Part shown: positions 51,373 to 60,236 of the stretch, in pieces
Numbering within the stretch: position 1 is the first letter of the stretch
Layout: every line of letters starts with the position of its first letter
From: Alphaproteobacteria bacterium
Lineage (GTDB): Bacteria > Pseudomonadota > Alphaproteobacteria > Micropepsales > Micropepsaceae
Length of the DNA stretch: 64,000 nucleotides
Reading direction: 5' to 3'
Assembly (NCBI GenBank): GCA_016124635.1
Contig: WGNJ01000004.1
Coordinates: 62,001-126,000, forward strand
Notes under the pieces: model-generated
The model's database searches: none
Told to the model about the DNA's origin: nothing
Seen by the model: the letters and a program-made list of their open reading frames with translations, nothing else
Position numbers and translations under genes: made by a program

Positions 51373-51531
51373 CAGCAATACCATGGAATTCAATGTGTTA
51401 GGCGATATTTCGAGTCCTCAAACGTAAACAAAAACCTACCAAATTCTTATCGGCTGGCGTGCAATCCGGCTCGCCACGCACGCCGGGGGTGTGATTCAAA
51501 AGACTCATCGAACTAGGTCTAGTAGGAGATA

Positions 51532-51889
<358 letters not shown>

Positions 51890-51908
51890 AGCCGCTTAGT
51901 TCGTGCGC

Positions 51909-52649
51909 CTAGGCGACGGCGTCAAGTTGATTCAGCAGATCCGCAAGGATGGCTTGGGTCTCGGCGTCGGCGATGCCGTCGAAGTTGGAGCGACGAAAAT
52001 GGCGTTGGAAGGCAGAGACCACGATCAAAGTACGTTCATCATAGAGGCCGGTGATCTCGATCCCATAGCCGTAGCGAGCGAGATCGCTCTGCAATCGCTT
52101 CACCTTTTCTCCGTCCGCGCCGACGCCGAGCGTCGACGCCGCCGGCGCGGCTTTCAACGCGCCAGGCCAGCGTCCAATGCCATGCCTTGCAAGCTCGTCC
52201 CACGGAAATAGCTCGCCTGGATCAATCTTGCGCTCCGGCGCCACGTCGGAGTGCGCGATCACGCGTGCGGGTGTGATCGGCCAACGCTTCACAATACCTT
52301 TGCTGAGTTCGATCACCGCCCCGATCTGCGGCTGCGTAAACGGGCGATAGCCCCATTCGTGCCCCGGGTTGACGATCTCGATACCGATCGAGCGCGAGTT
52401 GATGTCGTCCGCACCGCCCCATGACGAAACACCCGCATGCCAAGCCCGTTTCTCTTCCGCAACGTGCCGATAGATCGTGCCGTCTTCGTCAATCGTGTAG
52501 TGCGAGCTGACCTTTCCTTCGACGGTCGTCAGCAGCTTCATGGCCGACTCCGCGTCCGGCATGCCGGTGTAATGCATCACCAAGATGTCGATCGGCCCAC
52601 CGCCCTGCCGCTCGTTGAAATTCGGCGATGGCCGCTCGATGATCTTCAA
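51909..52649 (-). CDS. N-acetylmuramoyl-L-alanine amidase, AmiD-like
   Basis: A 246-residue peptidoglycan hydrolase. The amidase_2 domain has zinc ligands in LVMHYTGMP and IAHSDVAPERKIDPGELFPW; a peptidoglycan-binding helical domain (about 175-240: KVKRLQSDLARYGYGIEITG...) follows. It cleaves the amide between MurNAc and L-alanine. No signal peptide is visible, so a cytoplasmic, recycling role (AmpD-like) is as likely as export. The start is TTG at 52649, whose codon overlaps the EamA stop (TTGA); no ATG fits. Confidence 0.88.
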   Translation of the reverse strand: MKIIERPSPNFNERQGGGPIDILVMHYTGMPDAESAMKLLTTVEGKVSSHYTIDEDGTIYRHVAEEKRAWHAGVSSWGGADDINSRSIGIEIVNPGHEWGYRPFTQPQIGAVIELSKGIVKRWPITPARVIAHSDVAPERKIDPGELFPWDELARHGIGRWPGALKAAPAASTLGVGADGEKVKRLQSDLARYGYGIEITGLYDERTLIVVSAFQRHFRRSNFDGIADAETQAILADLLNQLDAVA

Positions 52650-53518
52650 ACCGCGGGCTCCTTCACGATATCGGGTTCGCGCAACGATATGATGGCGACG
52701 CCGGCCAGCGTGACAAGACCGCCGACCACAATTCGCCACGTCAGTCCTTCACCGAGCAACACGACGCCGAATATAACGGTAAAGAGCGGCGACAACAGCG
52801 TGAAGGGCGTGATCTTCGAAACCTCATATCGCTGCAACATGTAATAGAAGCCCGCGTGAGCCACGAGGCTCGACAACAACGCGGTGTACACGATCCCGCC
52901 CCAATGTTGGAACGAAGCGGTTTGAACCGCCGCCCATTGGCCACTTTCGAACAGCAAAGACAACAGCATCAGCACGGGCCATGACAGCGTCGCGATCCAC
53001 GACTGCATCTGGAACACCGGCACATGCTTGATCTGCCGCATCAGAACCGACGACACCGAACCGACGGCCGCGGCGCCGACGACGGCTAAGAACCCGTCGA
53101 CATGATCGATCACGCGCGGATCGAAGCCTATCACCACGATCCCCACGAACGACAAGATGATGCCGCTCCATCGCCGCCAGTGCACGACCTCGCCGAGAAA
53201 GAAAATGGAGAGGATCGTCGCGAACGGCACGGCGAGCTGCCCCGCGATCGCAACGATCGAAACCTCTCCGGCCAGCCGCATGCCGAGGAAAAGCAGCGCG
53301 AAATTGAACGTGCCGCCGGTCATCGCAATCCAGAAGATGCGGCCCATCTGCCCCTCGTGCCACCGCAAGAACGGCACGAGCACGGCGCTGAGCAGCGTGA
53401 AGCGAAACCAGGTGAATTCGAGCGGCGGAAAGTGCTTGAGGCTCGCCGCCGCTGCGACCAGCGCCAAGCCCCAGACAACGTTGATGAACAACAAAAACAG
53501 CAGGTCGCGAGCGGGCAT
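52646..53518 (-). CDS. EamA/DMT family transporter
   Basis: A 290-residue membrane protein with ten predicted helices in two five-helix EamA repeats. The second repeat starts around GAAAVGSVSSVLMRQI, and the paired LGEVVHWRRWSGIILSFVGIVVI and LGEGLTWRIVVGGLVTLAGVAII are conserved ends of each half. It is likely an exporter of a metabolite (amino-acid or drug-like), but the substrate is unknown. ATG at 53518 is preferred to a TTG six codons upstream. The amidase start overlaps its stop. Confidence 0.88.
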   Translation of the reverse strand: MPARDLLFLLFINVVWGLALVAAAASLKHFPPLEFTWFRFTLLSAVLVPFLRWHEGQMGRIFWIAMTGGTFNFALLFLGMRLAGEVSIVAIAGQLAVPFATILSIFFLGEVVHWRRWSGIILSFVGIVVIGFDPRVIDHVDGFLAVVGAAAVGSVSSVLMRQIKHVPVFQMQSWIATLSWPVLMLLSLLFESGQWAAVQTASFQHWGGIVYTALLSSLVAHAGFYYMLQRYEVSKITPFTLLSPLFTVIFGVVLLGEGLTWRIVVGGLVTLAGVAIISLREPDIVKEPAV

Positions 53519-53581
53519 ACGGCCGAACAAAAGCAATAGCGGGATGCGCAGCTTGTGGCCTGGAACGACGGCACTGTCCAG

Positions 53582-54355
53582 CTAGCTGATGCCGCGCTCA
53601 CGGCAGATGCGCTCGTAGGCCGCGTTGATGGTCGCAAGGCGCTCGTTCGCCGTCCGCACGAACTCGGGGGGTACGCCGCGCGCCGTCAAGCTGTCGGGAT
53701 GGTTCTCCTTCACCAGCTTGTGGTACGCCCGCTTGAGGTCGTCGTTCGAGATCGATCGGTCGACGCTGAGGATGAAATAAGGATCGGCCTTGTCCGGCCC
53801 GAAGTGGGCGGCGCGAATGCGTTGATATTGGTCCTCCGAGAGGCCGAAGATCTCGGCGACGCGATGGAGATACTCCTGTTCGCCGGGATGAAAATTTCCG
53901 TCGGCGCGCGCAATCAAGAACAAGCTGTCCAGCAGATCTTCAAGCACGCCAGGACGCGCCCGGAACAGATAGGCAGCTTGCTTCGCATACGCCTCGAAGC
54001 CCGCCACGTCCTGCTTGGCCAAATTGAAGAGCTGGCCGACATTTCCCTCCTCCTCCGGAGGAATAGGGAACACCCGCTTGAACATGTCCACTTCATCGCG
54101 GGTGACCGTACCGTCTGCCTTGGCAAGCTTGGCCGCCAGCGCGATTACGGCAATCGTGAAGGCGATTTGGTCCTGTGAGCGGACCGCATCTTCGCTGCTG
54201 GTCCGGTTTTTCTCGTGGCGCTCGCGGTCATGATGCTCGTGCCCAGCGCGATCGATCATGAAGTGGCCGGCAAAGGCGCCAATGAGCGCACCGAGTGGGC
54301 CGCCGCCCAAGGCGACGCCGGCGGCTGCTCCAGCTAGTTTCCCCCAGATAGACAT
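53582..54355 (-). CDS. TerB-DnaJ protein (DjlA-like)
   Basis: A 257-residue protein. A glycine-rich N-terminal segment (GAAAGVALGGGPLGALIGAFAG, hydrophobic) may anchor it to the membrane. A TerB-like helical domain is in the middle (about 62-180; two ARADG/AKADG acidic motifs). The J-domain at the C-terminus has the HPD tripeptide in VKENHPDSL. The layout is that of DjlA, a membrane co-chaperone for DnaK. Divergent from the hydantoinase gene; the start codons are 53 bases apart. Confidence 0.88.
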   Translation of the reverse strand: MSIWGKLAGAAAGVALGGGPLGALIGAFAGHFMIDRAGHEHHDRERHEKNRTSSEDAVRSQDQIAFTIAVIALAAKLAKADGTVTRDEVDMFKRVFPIPPEEEGNVGQLFNLAKQDVAGFEAYAKQAAYLFRARPGVLEDLLDSLFLIARADGNFHPGEQEYLHRVAEIFGLSEDQYQRIRAAHFGPDKADPYFILSVDRSISNDDLKRAYHKLVKENHPDSLTARGVPPEFVRTANERLATINAAYERICRERGIS

Positions 54356-54408
54356 CGATGGACCATCTTACGCTAAGGTCGGTTGAAAACCGGAATTCGG
54401 GCGAAGAT

Positions 54409-57400
54409 ATGACCGTGCAAAACGGCCGTTGGCATTTCTGGATTGATCGCGGCGGGACCTTTACCGATATCGTGGCGCGGACGCCAGACGGCAAGATCGT
54501 GACCGACAAGCTACTGTCGGAAAATCCTGAGCGTTACGCCGATGCTGCAATCGAAGGCATACGCCGCCTGATGCAGACGCCCGACGGCGCTGCCGTCGAC
54601 GCCCCGCGAATCGCTGAAGTCAGCATGGGAACGACGGTCGCGACCAACGCGCTGCTCGAGCGGAAAGGCGCGCGCACGCTTCTGATCACCACAAGCGGGC
54701 TGCGAGATCAGCTGCGCATTGGTTACCAGCATCGGCCCAAACTCTTTGTCCGCCGCATCGACTTACCGCCGCCACTCTACAGCCGCGTCATCGAAATCGA
54801 TGAGCGCGTAACAGCACAAGGCGAAGTTCTGCGCGCGCCACAGGCCGCCGCCGTCGAACGGGAATTGAAACAAGCGCGCGCCGATGGATTCGACAGTTGC
54901 GCCATTGTCTTCATGCACAGCTACCGCTTTCCAGCGCACGAGAGGCAGGTCGCCGATATCGCCCGGCGCATTGGCTTCAAGCAAGTGTCGGCCAGCCACG
55001 ACGTCAGTCCACTGATGAAATTCGTAAGCCGCGGTCACACCACGGTTGCTGATGCTTATCTGACGCCGATCTTGCGCCACTACATCGACCAAGTTGCCAG
55101 CAAGCTCGGCGATCTCGCCGAAAAGCAGCGGCTACGCTTCATGCGCTCGAGCGGAGGCCTCGCCGTCTCGCGCTACTTCAGTGGCAAGGATGCGATCCTC
55201 TCTGGTCCCGCCGGTGGCGTTGTCGGCATGGCCGAAACGGCGCGCGCCGCCGGCTTCGGCAAGGTCATCGGCTTCGACATGGGCGGCACGTCGACCGATG
55301 TCTCGCGCTTCGACGGCACATATGAGCGTTCGTTCGAAACCGAAATCTCGGGCGTGCGCATCCGCGCGCCGATGCTTGCCGTGCACACGGTCGCCGCAGG
55401 TGGCGGCTCAATCTTGACCTTCGACGGCCTGCGCATGCGTGCGGGACCGGAAAGCGCCGGCGCCGTTCCTGGTCCCGCCTGTTATCGCCGCGGCGGCCCA
55501 CTGACGGTCACCGACGCCAACGTCATGACCGGTCGCATCAACGCCGAGTTCTTCCCGAAGGTCTTTGGCGCCTCGGGGCGAGAGCCGATCGACACACGGA
55601 TCGTGCAAAAGCGCTTCGCCGAATTGGCCGGCAACCTCGGCAGAGACCCGCATCAAATCGCGGACGGCTTCCTCTCGATCGCCGTCGCCAACATGGCCGA
55701 AGCGATCAAGAAGATCTCGGTCGCTCAGGGCGCGGACGTCAGCGAATATACGTTGCAGTGCTTCGGTGGCGCGGGCGCACAGCTTGCATGCCGCGTCGCC
55801 GACGCATTGTCGATGCGCACGATCCTTATTCATCCGCTGGCGGGCGTACTCTCGGCCTTCGGCATGGGCCACGCCCGCGTCGAAGCTCGCCGCGAACGTG
55901 CAGTCGAGGCCGCACTCGACGACGCCCTCGTCGCCAAGCTCCAGGGTCTCTCACAAGAACTCGTCGCGAGCGCAACCTCCGAAGTAGCCGAGCAAGGCAT
56001 GCCGTCGAGCGCGATCGCGGCGACGGTTTGGCTTCACCTTCGCTACGCCGGCACGGACACGGCCCTTCCGGTTCTGTTCGGCACGCGTGGCGAGATCGAA
56101 GAAGCCTTCGCCGACACCCATCGCAAACGCTTCGGCTTCTGGGATCAAGGCCGAGAGCTCATCGCTGAGTCCTTGAGCATCGAAGCCTCGGGCCAGATTC
56201 CCCCGCCTGCCCTGCCGGCGCCGCAAGCGCGTCCGCACGGAGCCCAATTGTCGCCGTCCGCAACAACGAAGCTCTTTGCGGATGGCAAATCATCGGACGC
56301 ACCGATTTACGCTCGCGAGAACCTGCAGCCCGGCGATCGCATCGTCGGACCGGCACTGATCGCTGAGCCCAATTCGACCATCGTCGTCGATCCGCAATGG
56401 CAGGCGCTTTACACCGAGAGCGGTAATCTCGTTCTGACGCGCGAAGCGAAGGCAAAGAAGCGCGAAGCGGCGGCCGACCTCGATCCCGTCCGCCTGGAGA
56501 TCTTCAACGCTCTCTTCATGTCGGCGGCCGAGCAGATGGGTGCGACGCTCGAAAAGACCGCGTCGTCTGTGAACATCAAGGAGCGCCTCGATTTCTCCTG
56601 CGCCGTGTTTGACGCTGGAGGAAACCTCGTCGCTAACGCGCCGCATATGCCGGTCCACTTGGGTTCGATGGGTGAAAGCGTGCAAACGGTCCTGCGCAAG
56701 CACGCCGGAAAGATGAAGGTCGGCGACGCGTATGCACTCAATGCGCCGTACGACGGCGGCACGCATCTGCCCGATATTACGGTCATCATGCCGGTCTTCG
56801 TCGGGGATGGGGCGCAGCCGAAGTTTTTCGTCGCTTCGCGCGGCCACCACGCCGATATCGGCGGCATCGCGCCTGGGTCCATGCCACCCGATTCGAAAAC
56901 CATTGCTGACGAAGGCGCCCTATTCGACGGCCTTTGCATCATGCGCGCCGGCATATTCGACGAGAAGGCCGTGCGCGGCGTGCTGCTTGCCGGTGACCAC
57001 CCGGCCCGCAATCCAAACCAAAATATCGCCGACCTCAAAGCCCAGATCGCGTCCTGCACCAAAGGCGTCGAAGAGCTCGCCAAACTCTGCGCCCACTACA
57101 GTGAGAATGTCGTCACCGCGTATATGAACCACGTTCAGGACAACGCCGAGGCGCAGGTGCGTCGCGTGATCGGCGATCTGAAGCAAGGCAGCTTCACGCA
57201 CGAGATGGATGACGGCGCGATCATCCGCGTCGACGTGCGTTTGGATCAAAAGGCGCGCTCCGCGAGCGTCGACTTTACGGGCACGAGCGCGCAACGTCCG
57301 AACAACTTCAATGCGCCGCGTTCGGTCACGACAGCCGCCGTGCTCTACGTCTTTCGCTGCTTAATCGACAGCGACATCCCGCTCAACGCCGGCTGCTTGC

Positions 57401-58020
57401 GCCCGATCACGATCGTCGTACCGGAAGGGACCATGTTGAATCCGCAGTATCCTGCTGCGGTTGTCGCGGGCAACGTCGAGACGAGCCAAGCGGTTACCGA
57501 CACGCTTTTTGGCGCGCTCGGCGTCATGGCCGCGAGCCAGGGCACGATGAACAACTTCACCTTCGGCAACGACCGCTACCAGTATTATGAGACGATCTGC
57601 GGCGGCGCGGGCGCAGGATCCGATTTCGACGGCGCGAGTGCCGTGCACACGCACATGACGAACTCGCGTCTGACGGATCCCGAAGTTCTCGAGATCCGTT
57701 TCCCTGTTCTGCTCCGCCGCTTCGGCCTGCGGGCGAATTCCGGCGGCGACGGAGAGCACAAAGGTGGTGACGGCACGATCCGCGAAGTCGAATTCCGCGA
57801 GAGAATGCAGGCCGGCATATTGTCGACGCGTCGCCGCACGCCACCTTTCGGCATCGCCGGGGGCAAACCGGGCAAACTCGGACGCAATGCGGTCAGGCGG
57901 TTGAACGGCAACGTCGAGGAACTTGCCGGCTGTGCCGAAACCGAGCTGGCAGCGGGCGACATCTTCATCATCGAAACACCGGGCGGCGGCGGCTTCGGTC
58001 CCGCGCCCTCCAAAGGATAG
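54409..58020 (+). CDS. Hydantoinase/5-oxoprolinase, fused HyuA-HyuB
   Basis: A 1203-residue ATP-dependent cyclic-amide hydrolase. Residues 1-690 are a HyuA-like half (GRWHFWIDRGGTFTDIVART; GFDMGGTSTDVSRFDG; CFGGAGAQLACRVAD), an actin-like ATPase fold. The remainder is a HyuB half beginning DPVRLEIFNALFMSAAEQMG and ending SGGDGEHKGGDGTIREV and ETPGGGGFGP. Single-chain fusion matches the eukaryotic-type 5-oxoprolinase. An ATG at 54358 would lie 2 bases from the divergent djlA-like start and adds unconserved residues; ATG 54409 fits the family. It cleaves 5-oxoproline or a hydantoin. Followed 8 bases later by the SDR. Confidence 0.93.
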   Translation: MTVQNGRWHFWIDRGGTFTDIVARTPDGKIVTDKLLSENPERYADAAIEGIRRLMQTPDGAAVDAPRIAEVSMGTTVATNALLERKGARTLLITTSGLRDQLRIGYQHRPKLFVRRIDLPPPLYSRVIEIDERVTAQGEVLRAPQAAAVERELKQARADGFDSCAIVFMHSYRFPAHERQVADIARRIGFKQVSASHDVSPLMKFVSRGHTTVADAYLTPILRHYIDQVASKLGDLAEKQRLRFMRSSGGLAVSRYFSGKDAILSGPAGGVVGMAETARAAGFGKVIGFDMGGTSTDVSRFDGTYERSFETEISGVRIRAPMLAVHTVAAGGGSILTFDGLRMRAGPESAGAVPGPACYRRGGPLTVTDANVMTGRINAEFFPKVFGASGREPIDTRIVQKRFAELAGNLGRDPHQIADGFLSIAVANMAEAIKKISVAQGADVSEYTLQCFGGAGAQLACRVADALSMRTILIHPLAGVLSAFGMGHARVEARRERAVEAALDDALVAKLQGLSQELVASATSEVAEQGMPSSAIAATVWLHLRYAGTDTALPVLFGTRGEIEEAFADTHRKRFGFWDQGRELIAESLSIEASGQIPPPALPAPQARPHGAQLSPSATTKLFADGKSSDAPIYARENLQPGDRIVGPALIAEPNSTIVVDPQWQALYTESGNLVLTREAKAKKREAAADLDPVRLEIFNALFMSAAEQMGATLEKTASSVNIKERLDFSCAVFDAGGNLVANAPHMPVHLGSMGESVQTVLRKHAGKMKVGDAYALNAPYDGGTHLPDITVIMPVFVGDGAQPKFFVASRGHHADIGGIAPGSMPPDSKTIADEGALFDGLCIMRAGIFDEKAVRGVLLAGDHPARNPNQNIADLKAQIASCTKGVEELAKLCAHYSENVVTAYMNHVQDNAEAQVRRVIGDLKQGSFTHEMDDGAIIRVDVRLDQKARSASVDFTGTSAQRPNNFNAPRSVTTAAVLYVFRCLIDSDIPLNAGCLRPITIVVPEGTMLNPQYPAAVVAGNVETSQAVTDTLFGALGVMAASQGTMNNFTFGNDRYQYYETICGGAGAGSDFDGASAVHTHMTNSRLTDPEVLEIRFPVLLRRFGLRANSGGDGEHKGGDGTIREVEFRERMQAGILSTRRRTPPFGIAGGKPGKLGRNAVRRLNGNVEELAGCAETELAAGDIFIIETPGGGGFGPAPSKG

Positions 58021-58028
58021 AGAGTCCA

Positions 58029-58721
58029 ATGAGCACTGTTCTGGTTACCGGCGCCAATCGCGGTATCGGCATCGAGTTCGTCCGACAATACGCGGCCGAT
58101 GGAGCGCGCGTCCTGGCATGCGCTCGCGTTCCCGGTGCAGCAACGGAACTGCTGGATATTGCGGCGAAATCGAAGGGCAAGGTAACGGTTCATCCGCTCG
58201 ACGTCGCAAGCGCCGCGTCGATCGATCATCTGGTTCAGGAACTCGACGGACAACCGATCGACATCTTGATCAACAACGCGGGCGTCTACGGCGGCGATCA
58301 TCAGACAGCCCACAACTTGGACTATGAAACCTGGAACCGTACCCTCGCCGTCAATTCGATCGGTCCGGTCCGCGTGTTGCTCGCGCTGTTGCCCAACCTG
58401 AAGAAGGGAAAGGACAAGAAGGCGATCGCGATCACGAGCGGGATGGGCTCAACCACAAATCACGACGGCGCTGCCCTGATCTACCGCTCGTCGAAGGCCG
58501 CGCTAAACAACGCGATGCACGGCCTGTCTCTGTCGCTGCGGCCCGATGGAATCATCGTACTGATGGTCCATCCCGGCTGGGTAAAAACAGACATGGGCGG
58601 ACGGAACGCCTCGCTGAGTCCGGACGTTAGTGTGGCGGCTCAACGGAAATTGATATCGGCGCTCACGCCCAAGGACACCGGTCGTTACCTCGCGTTTGAC
58701 GGGCGTGAAATCCCCTGGTGA
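58029..58721 (+). CDS. Short-chain dehydrogenase/reductase
   Basis: A 230-residue classical SDR. Nucleotide-binding TGANRGIG (residues 7-14), NNAG (about 82-85), catalytic Ser 137, Y152 and K156 in IYRSSKAAL are all present. It should use NAD(P)H to oxidise or reduce a carbonyl. Subfamily resembles the CsgA/sniffer type. In operon with the hydantoinase (8 bases), so it may act on its substrate or product; this is inference. Confidence 0.92.
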   Translation: MSTVLVTGANRGIGIEFVRQYAADGARVLACARVPGAATELLDIAAKSKGKVTVHPLDVASAASIDHLVQELDGQPIDILINNAGVYGGDHQTAHNLDYETWNRTLAVNSIGPVRVLLALLPNLKKGKDKKAIAITSGMGSTTNHDGAALIYRSSKAALNNAMHGLSLSLRPDGIIVLMVHPGWVKTDMGGRNASLSPDVSVAAQRKLISALTPKDTGRYLAFDGREIPW

Positions 58722-58836
58722 ATCAAGAAGTTGCAGCCGGGGAATATGGTTTATGGTGCAGTGCAAGGCCGATTATTGTTTCCGAACAAAGCCGAAAAAG
58801 GCATAATTAAGGCGCCCTGGTAGGAAGGAGAGCCCT

Positions 58837-58914
58837 ATGGCTGAGCAGCTTGGACTCATTACCACAGGGGTCGTGTTCGCATTTCTCGCTGCCATCCTGA
58901 TTGGCATCCTCTGA
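58837..58914 (+). CDS. Unannotated 25-residue membrane peptide
   Basis: ATG at 58837 with a strong AGGAAGGAG ribosome-binding sequence 6-14 bases upstream; the frame encodes MAEQLGLITTGVVFAFLAAI, then LIGIL and TGA. The product is one hydrophobic helix with a short hydrophilic N-terminus, and a GxxxG-like G-x-x-x-x-F pattern. A strong terminator (58956-58992) follows 42 bases later. It is separate from the SDR (115 bases away). No family is recognised. It is below the usual minimum size for gene finders. The ribosome-binding site, helix and terminator make it a good small-protein candidate. Confidence 0.6.
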   Translation: MAEQLGLITTGVVFAFLAAILIGIL

Positions 58915-58955
58915 GGATCGAGACGCGATCGGGGAATACACGGGGAGTTTCGTGA

Positions 58956-58992
58956 AGGGCCGGAGGGCGTCATCCTCCGGCCCTTTCGTTTT
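58956..58992 (+). terminator. Rho-independent terminator after the small peptide gene
   Basis: AGGGCCGGAGG and CCTCCGGCCCT form a perfect 11-bp stem with a 7-base loop, followed by TTCGTTTT. It ends the transcript of the 25-residue peptide gene (and possibly SDR read-through). Confidence 0.92.
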
Positions 58993-59116
58993 GCCGCCGC
59001 GCGTTAACGATGGTCGCCGGAGCCCGATCGCAAACGAGACATGAGGACAAACGAGACAAAGTCGGGGGCGTCTTTCAGTTGCGCTACAATCGCCTCAACA
59101 AACAAGGAGCGCGGTC

Positions 59117-59305
59117 ATGCCCCCGCCTGAACAAAAGCCTCAGCCAAGCGCGCCCCCGACCGGCACGGGGCTTGCGGTCGGCATTGCCCTCGGCGTGGCG
59201 CTCGGCGCCGCGTTCCATCAGCTCGCACTCGGCATCGCGCTAGGCGTCGCCTTGGGCGCGGCCATCGATGCTGTCTCTCACTTCACCGGAAAACGCACGC
59301 CGTAA
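59117..59305 (+). CDS. Glycine-zipper small membrane protein with tandem repeat
   Basis: A 62-residue protein. A proline-rich N-terminus (MPPPEQKPQPSAPP) is followed by two nearly identical 17-residue hydrophobic repeats, LAVGIALGVALGAAFHQ and LALGIALGVALGAAIDA, then a short basic tail. The repeat is also visible in DNA as a 51-base period (59171 and 59222). The glycine spacing suggests helix packing in a membrane. AAGGAG precedes the ATG. Its end overlaps the convergent CMD gene by 28 bases. Function is unknown. Confidence 0.75.
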   Translation: MPPPEQKPQPSAPPTGTGLAVGIALGVALGAAFHQLALGIALGVALGAAIDAVSHFTGKRTP

Positions 59306-59826
59306 TCTTCGAGCGGCAGCCGTAGCGCGTTCGTTAGGTACGACACCGTGTGATAGAAGCCGGCCAGCGCAATCAATTCCAACATCTGTTCGTCACTGAA
59401 CTCCGCTGCCAACGCTGACCACAACGCGTCGCCAACGCCGCTGGTCTCATGCAGCTCGTCGGCCAGGCGCACGATGAGCCGATCACGCTCGCCCCATGCC
59501 CGGTCGTTGCTGTCGCCCACAACAGTCGCCGCGATCTGATCCGCTGTGAGCGCCGCCTTCTCCGCGAAGAACGCCGCGTGGACGCCCCACTCGTATTCGG
59601 ATCCGCATCTCGCCGTCGTCCGATCGATCATGATCTCGCGCTCGCGCAGTGTAATTGAACCTTTGTCCAGCAAACCTCCGGCCATGAACCGCGCGAACAC
59701 GCGCGGATTTCGGGCGAGCGTCGTGAACAAAACGAGCGGCGGCACGCCGGGCGGCATCACGCGCTCGAGCGCCGCTTTGATCTCCGGCGCGTAGGGCTGC
59801 TGGGCCGGCGAAATGCGGTCGATCAT
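59278..59826 (-). CDS. Carboxymuconolactone decarboxylase family protein
   Basis: A 182-residue AhpD-like all-helical protein. The CMD core is CGSEYEWGVHAAF (Cys, Glu and His residues) with the typical following ...AFSDEQMLELIALAGFYHTVSYL. Members act in aromatic degradation or as alkylhydroperoxidases; the C-x-x-C redox pair of AhpD is not complete here, so peroxidase activity is unlikely. Divergent from the HxlR regulator, with two palindromes between. GGAG precedes the ATG. Confidence 0.87.
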   Translation of the reverse strand: MIDRISPAQQPYAPEIKAALERVMPPGVPPLVLFTTLARNPRVFARFMAGGLLDKGSITLREREIMIDRTTARCGSEYEWGVHAAFFAEKAALTADQIAATVVGDSNDRAWGERDRLIVRLADELHETSGVGDALWSALAAEFSDEQMLELIALAGFYHTVSYLTNALRLPLEDYGVRFPVK

Positions 59827-59840
59827 GACCTTTTCTCCTC

Positions 59841-59859
59841 TGCTACAAATTTCATAGCA
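59841..59859. promoter_or_regulatory. HxlR operator candidate 1
   Basis: TGCTA (59841-59845) and TAGCA (59855-59859) form an inverted repeat, 15 bases before the CMD start codon. The half-site TGCTAC recurs in the second palindrome (59876-59892), 34 bases away centre to centre. Confidence 0.5.
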
Positions 59860-59875
59860 GACAGACCGGATCGTT

Positions 59876-59892
59876 GCTACTATTTTAGTAGC
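59876..59892. promoter_or_regulatory. HxlR operator candidate 2
   Basis: GCTACTA, TTT and TAGTAGC form a perfect 17-base palindrome ending 2 bases before the HxlR ATG. Together with the site at 59841-59859 it is a likely autoregulatory and CMD-controlling operator. Confidence 0.65.
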
Positions 59893-59894
59893 GC

Positions 59895-60236
59895 ATGAGT
59901 GGGAAACGGCCGCCTCTACCCGGTACCAAGGTCCGCGGCTCCGCCACCGGGCGGCCGATCATGGCCGCGCTCGACCTCTTCGGCCGGCGTTGGGCATTGC
60001 GCGTCGTTTGGGAGCTGCGTGCGAAAGCGCTCACATTTCGCGATCTGCAGGGGGCCTGCGGCGACATCAGCCCGGGAGTGCTCAACACGCGCCTCGCCGA
60101 ATTGCGCGAGGCCGGCATCATCGACCTCGATACCCCTAGTGGCTATCGCTTGACCCGGCAGGGCACAGCGCTAATCGATGCCATCACACCGCTTCACGAT
60201 TGGGCTGAACGCTGGGCGAGCCGCGTCGGACGTTAA
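59895..60236 (+). CDS. HxlR family transcriptional regulator
   Basis: A 113-residue winged-helix regulator. [46 protein letters not shown] is the HxlR-type HTH, with wing [15 protein letters not shown]. The usual N-terminal cysteine of redox-sensing HxlR/QorR members is absent; C54 in GACGD remains. It starts immediately after a palindrome, so self-repression is likely. Divergent from the CMD gene, its probable target. Its end overlaps metH by 4 bases. Confidence 0.92.
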   Translation: MSGKRPPLPGTKVRGSATGRPIMAALDLFGRRWALRVVWELRAKALTFRDLQGACGDISPGVLNTRLAELREAGIIDLDTPSGYRLTRQGTALIDAITPLHDWAERWASRVGR

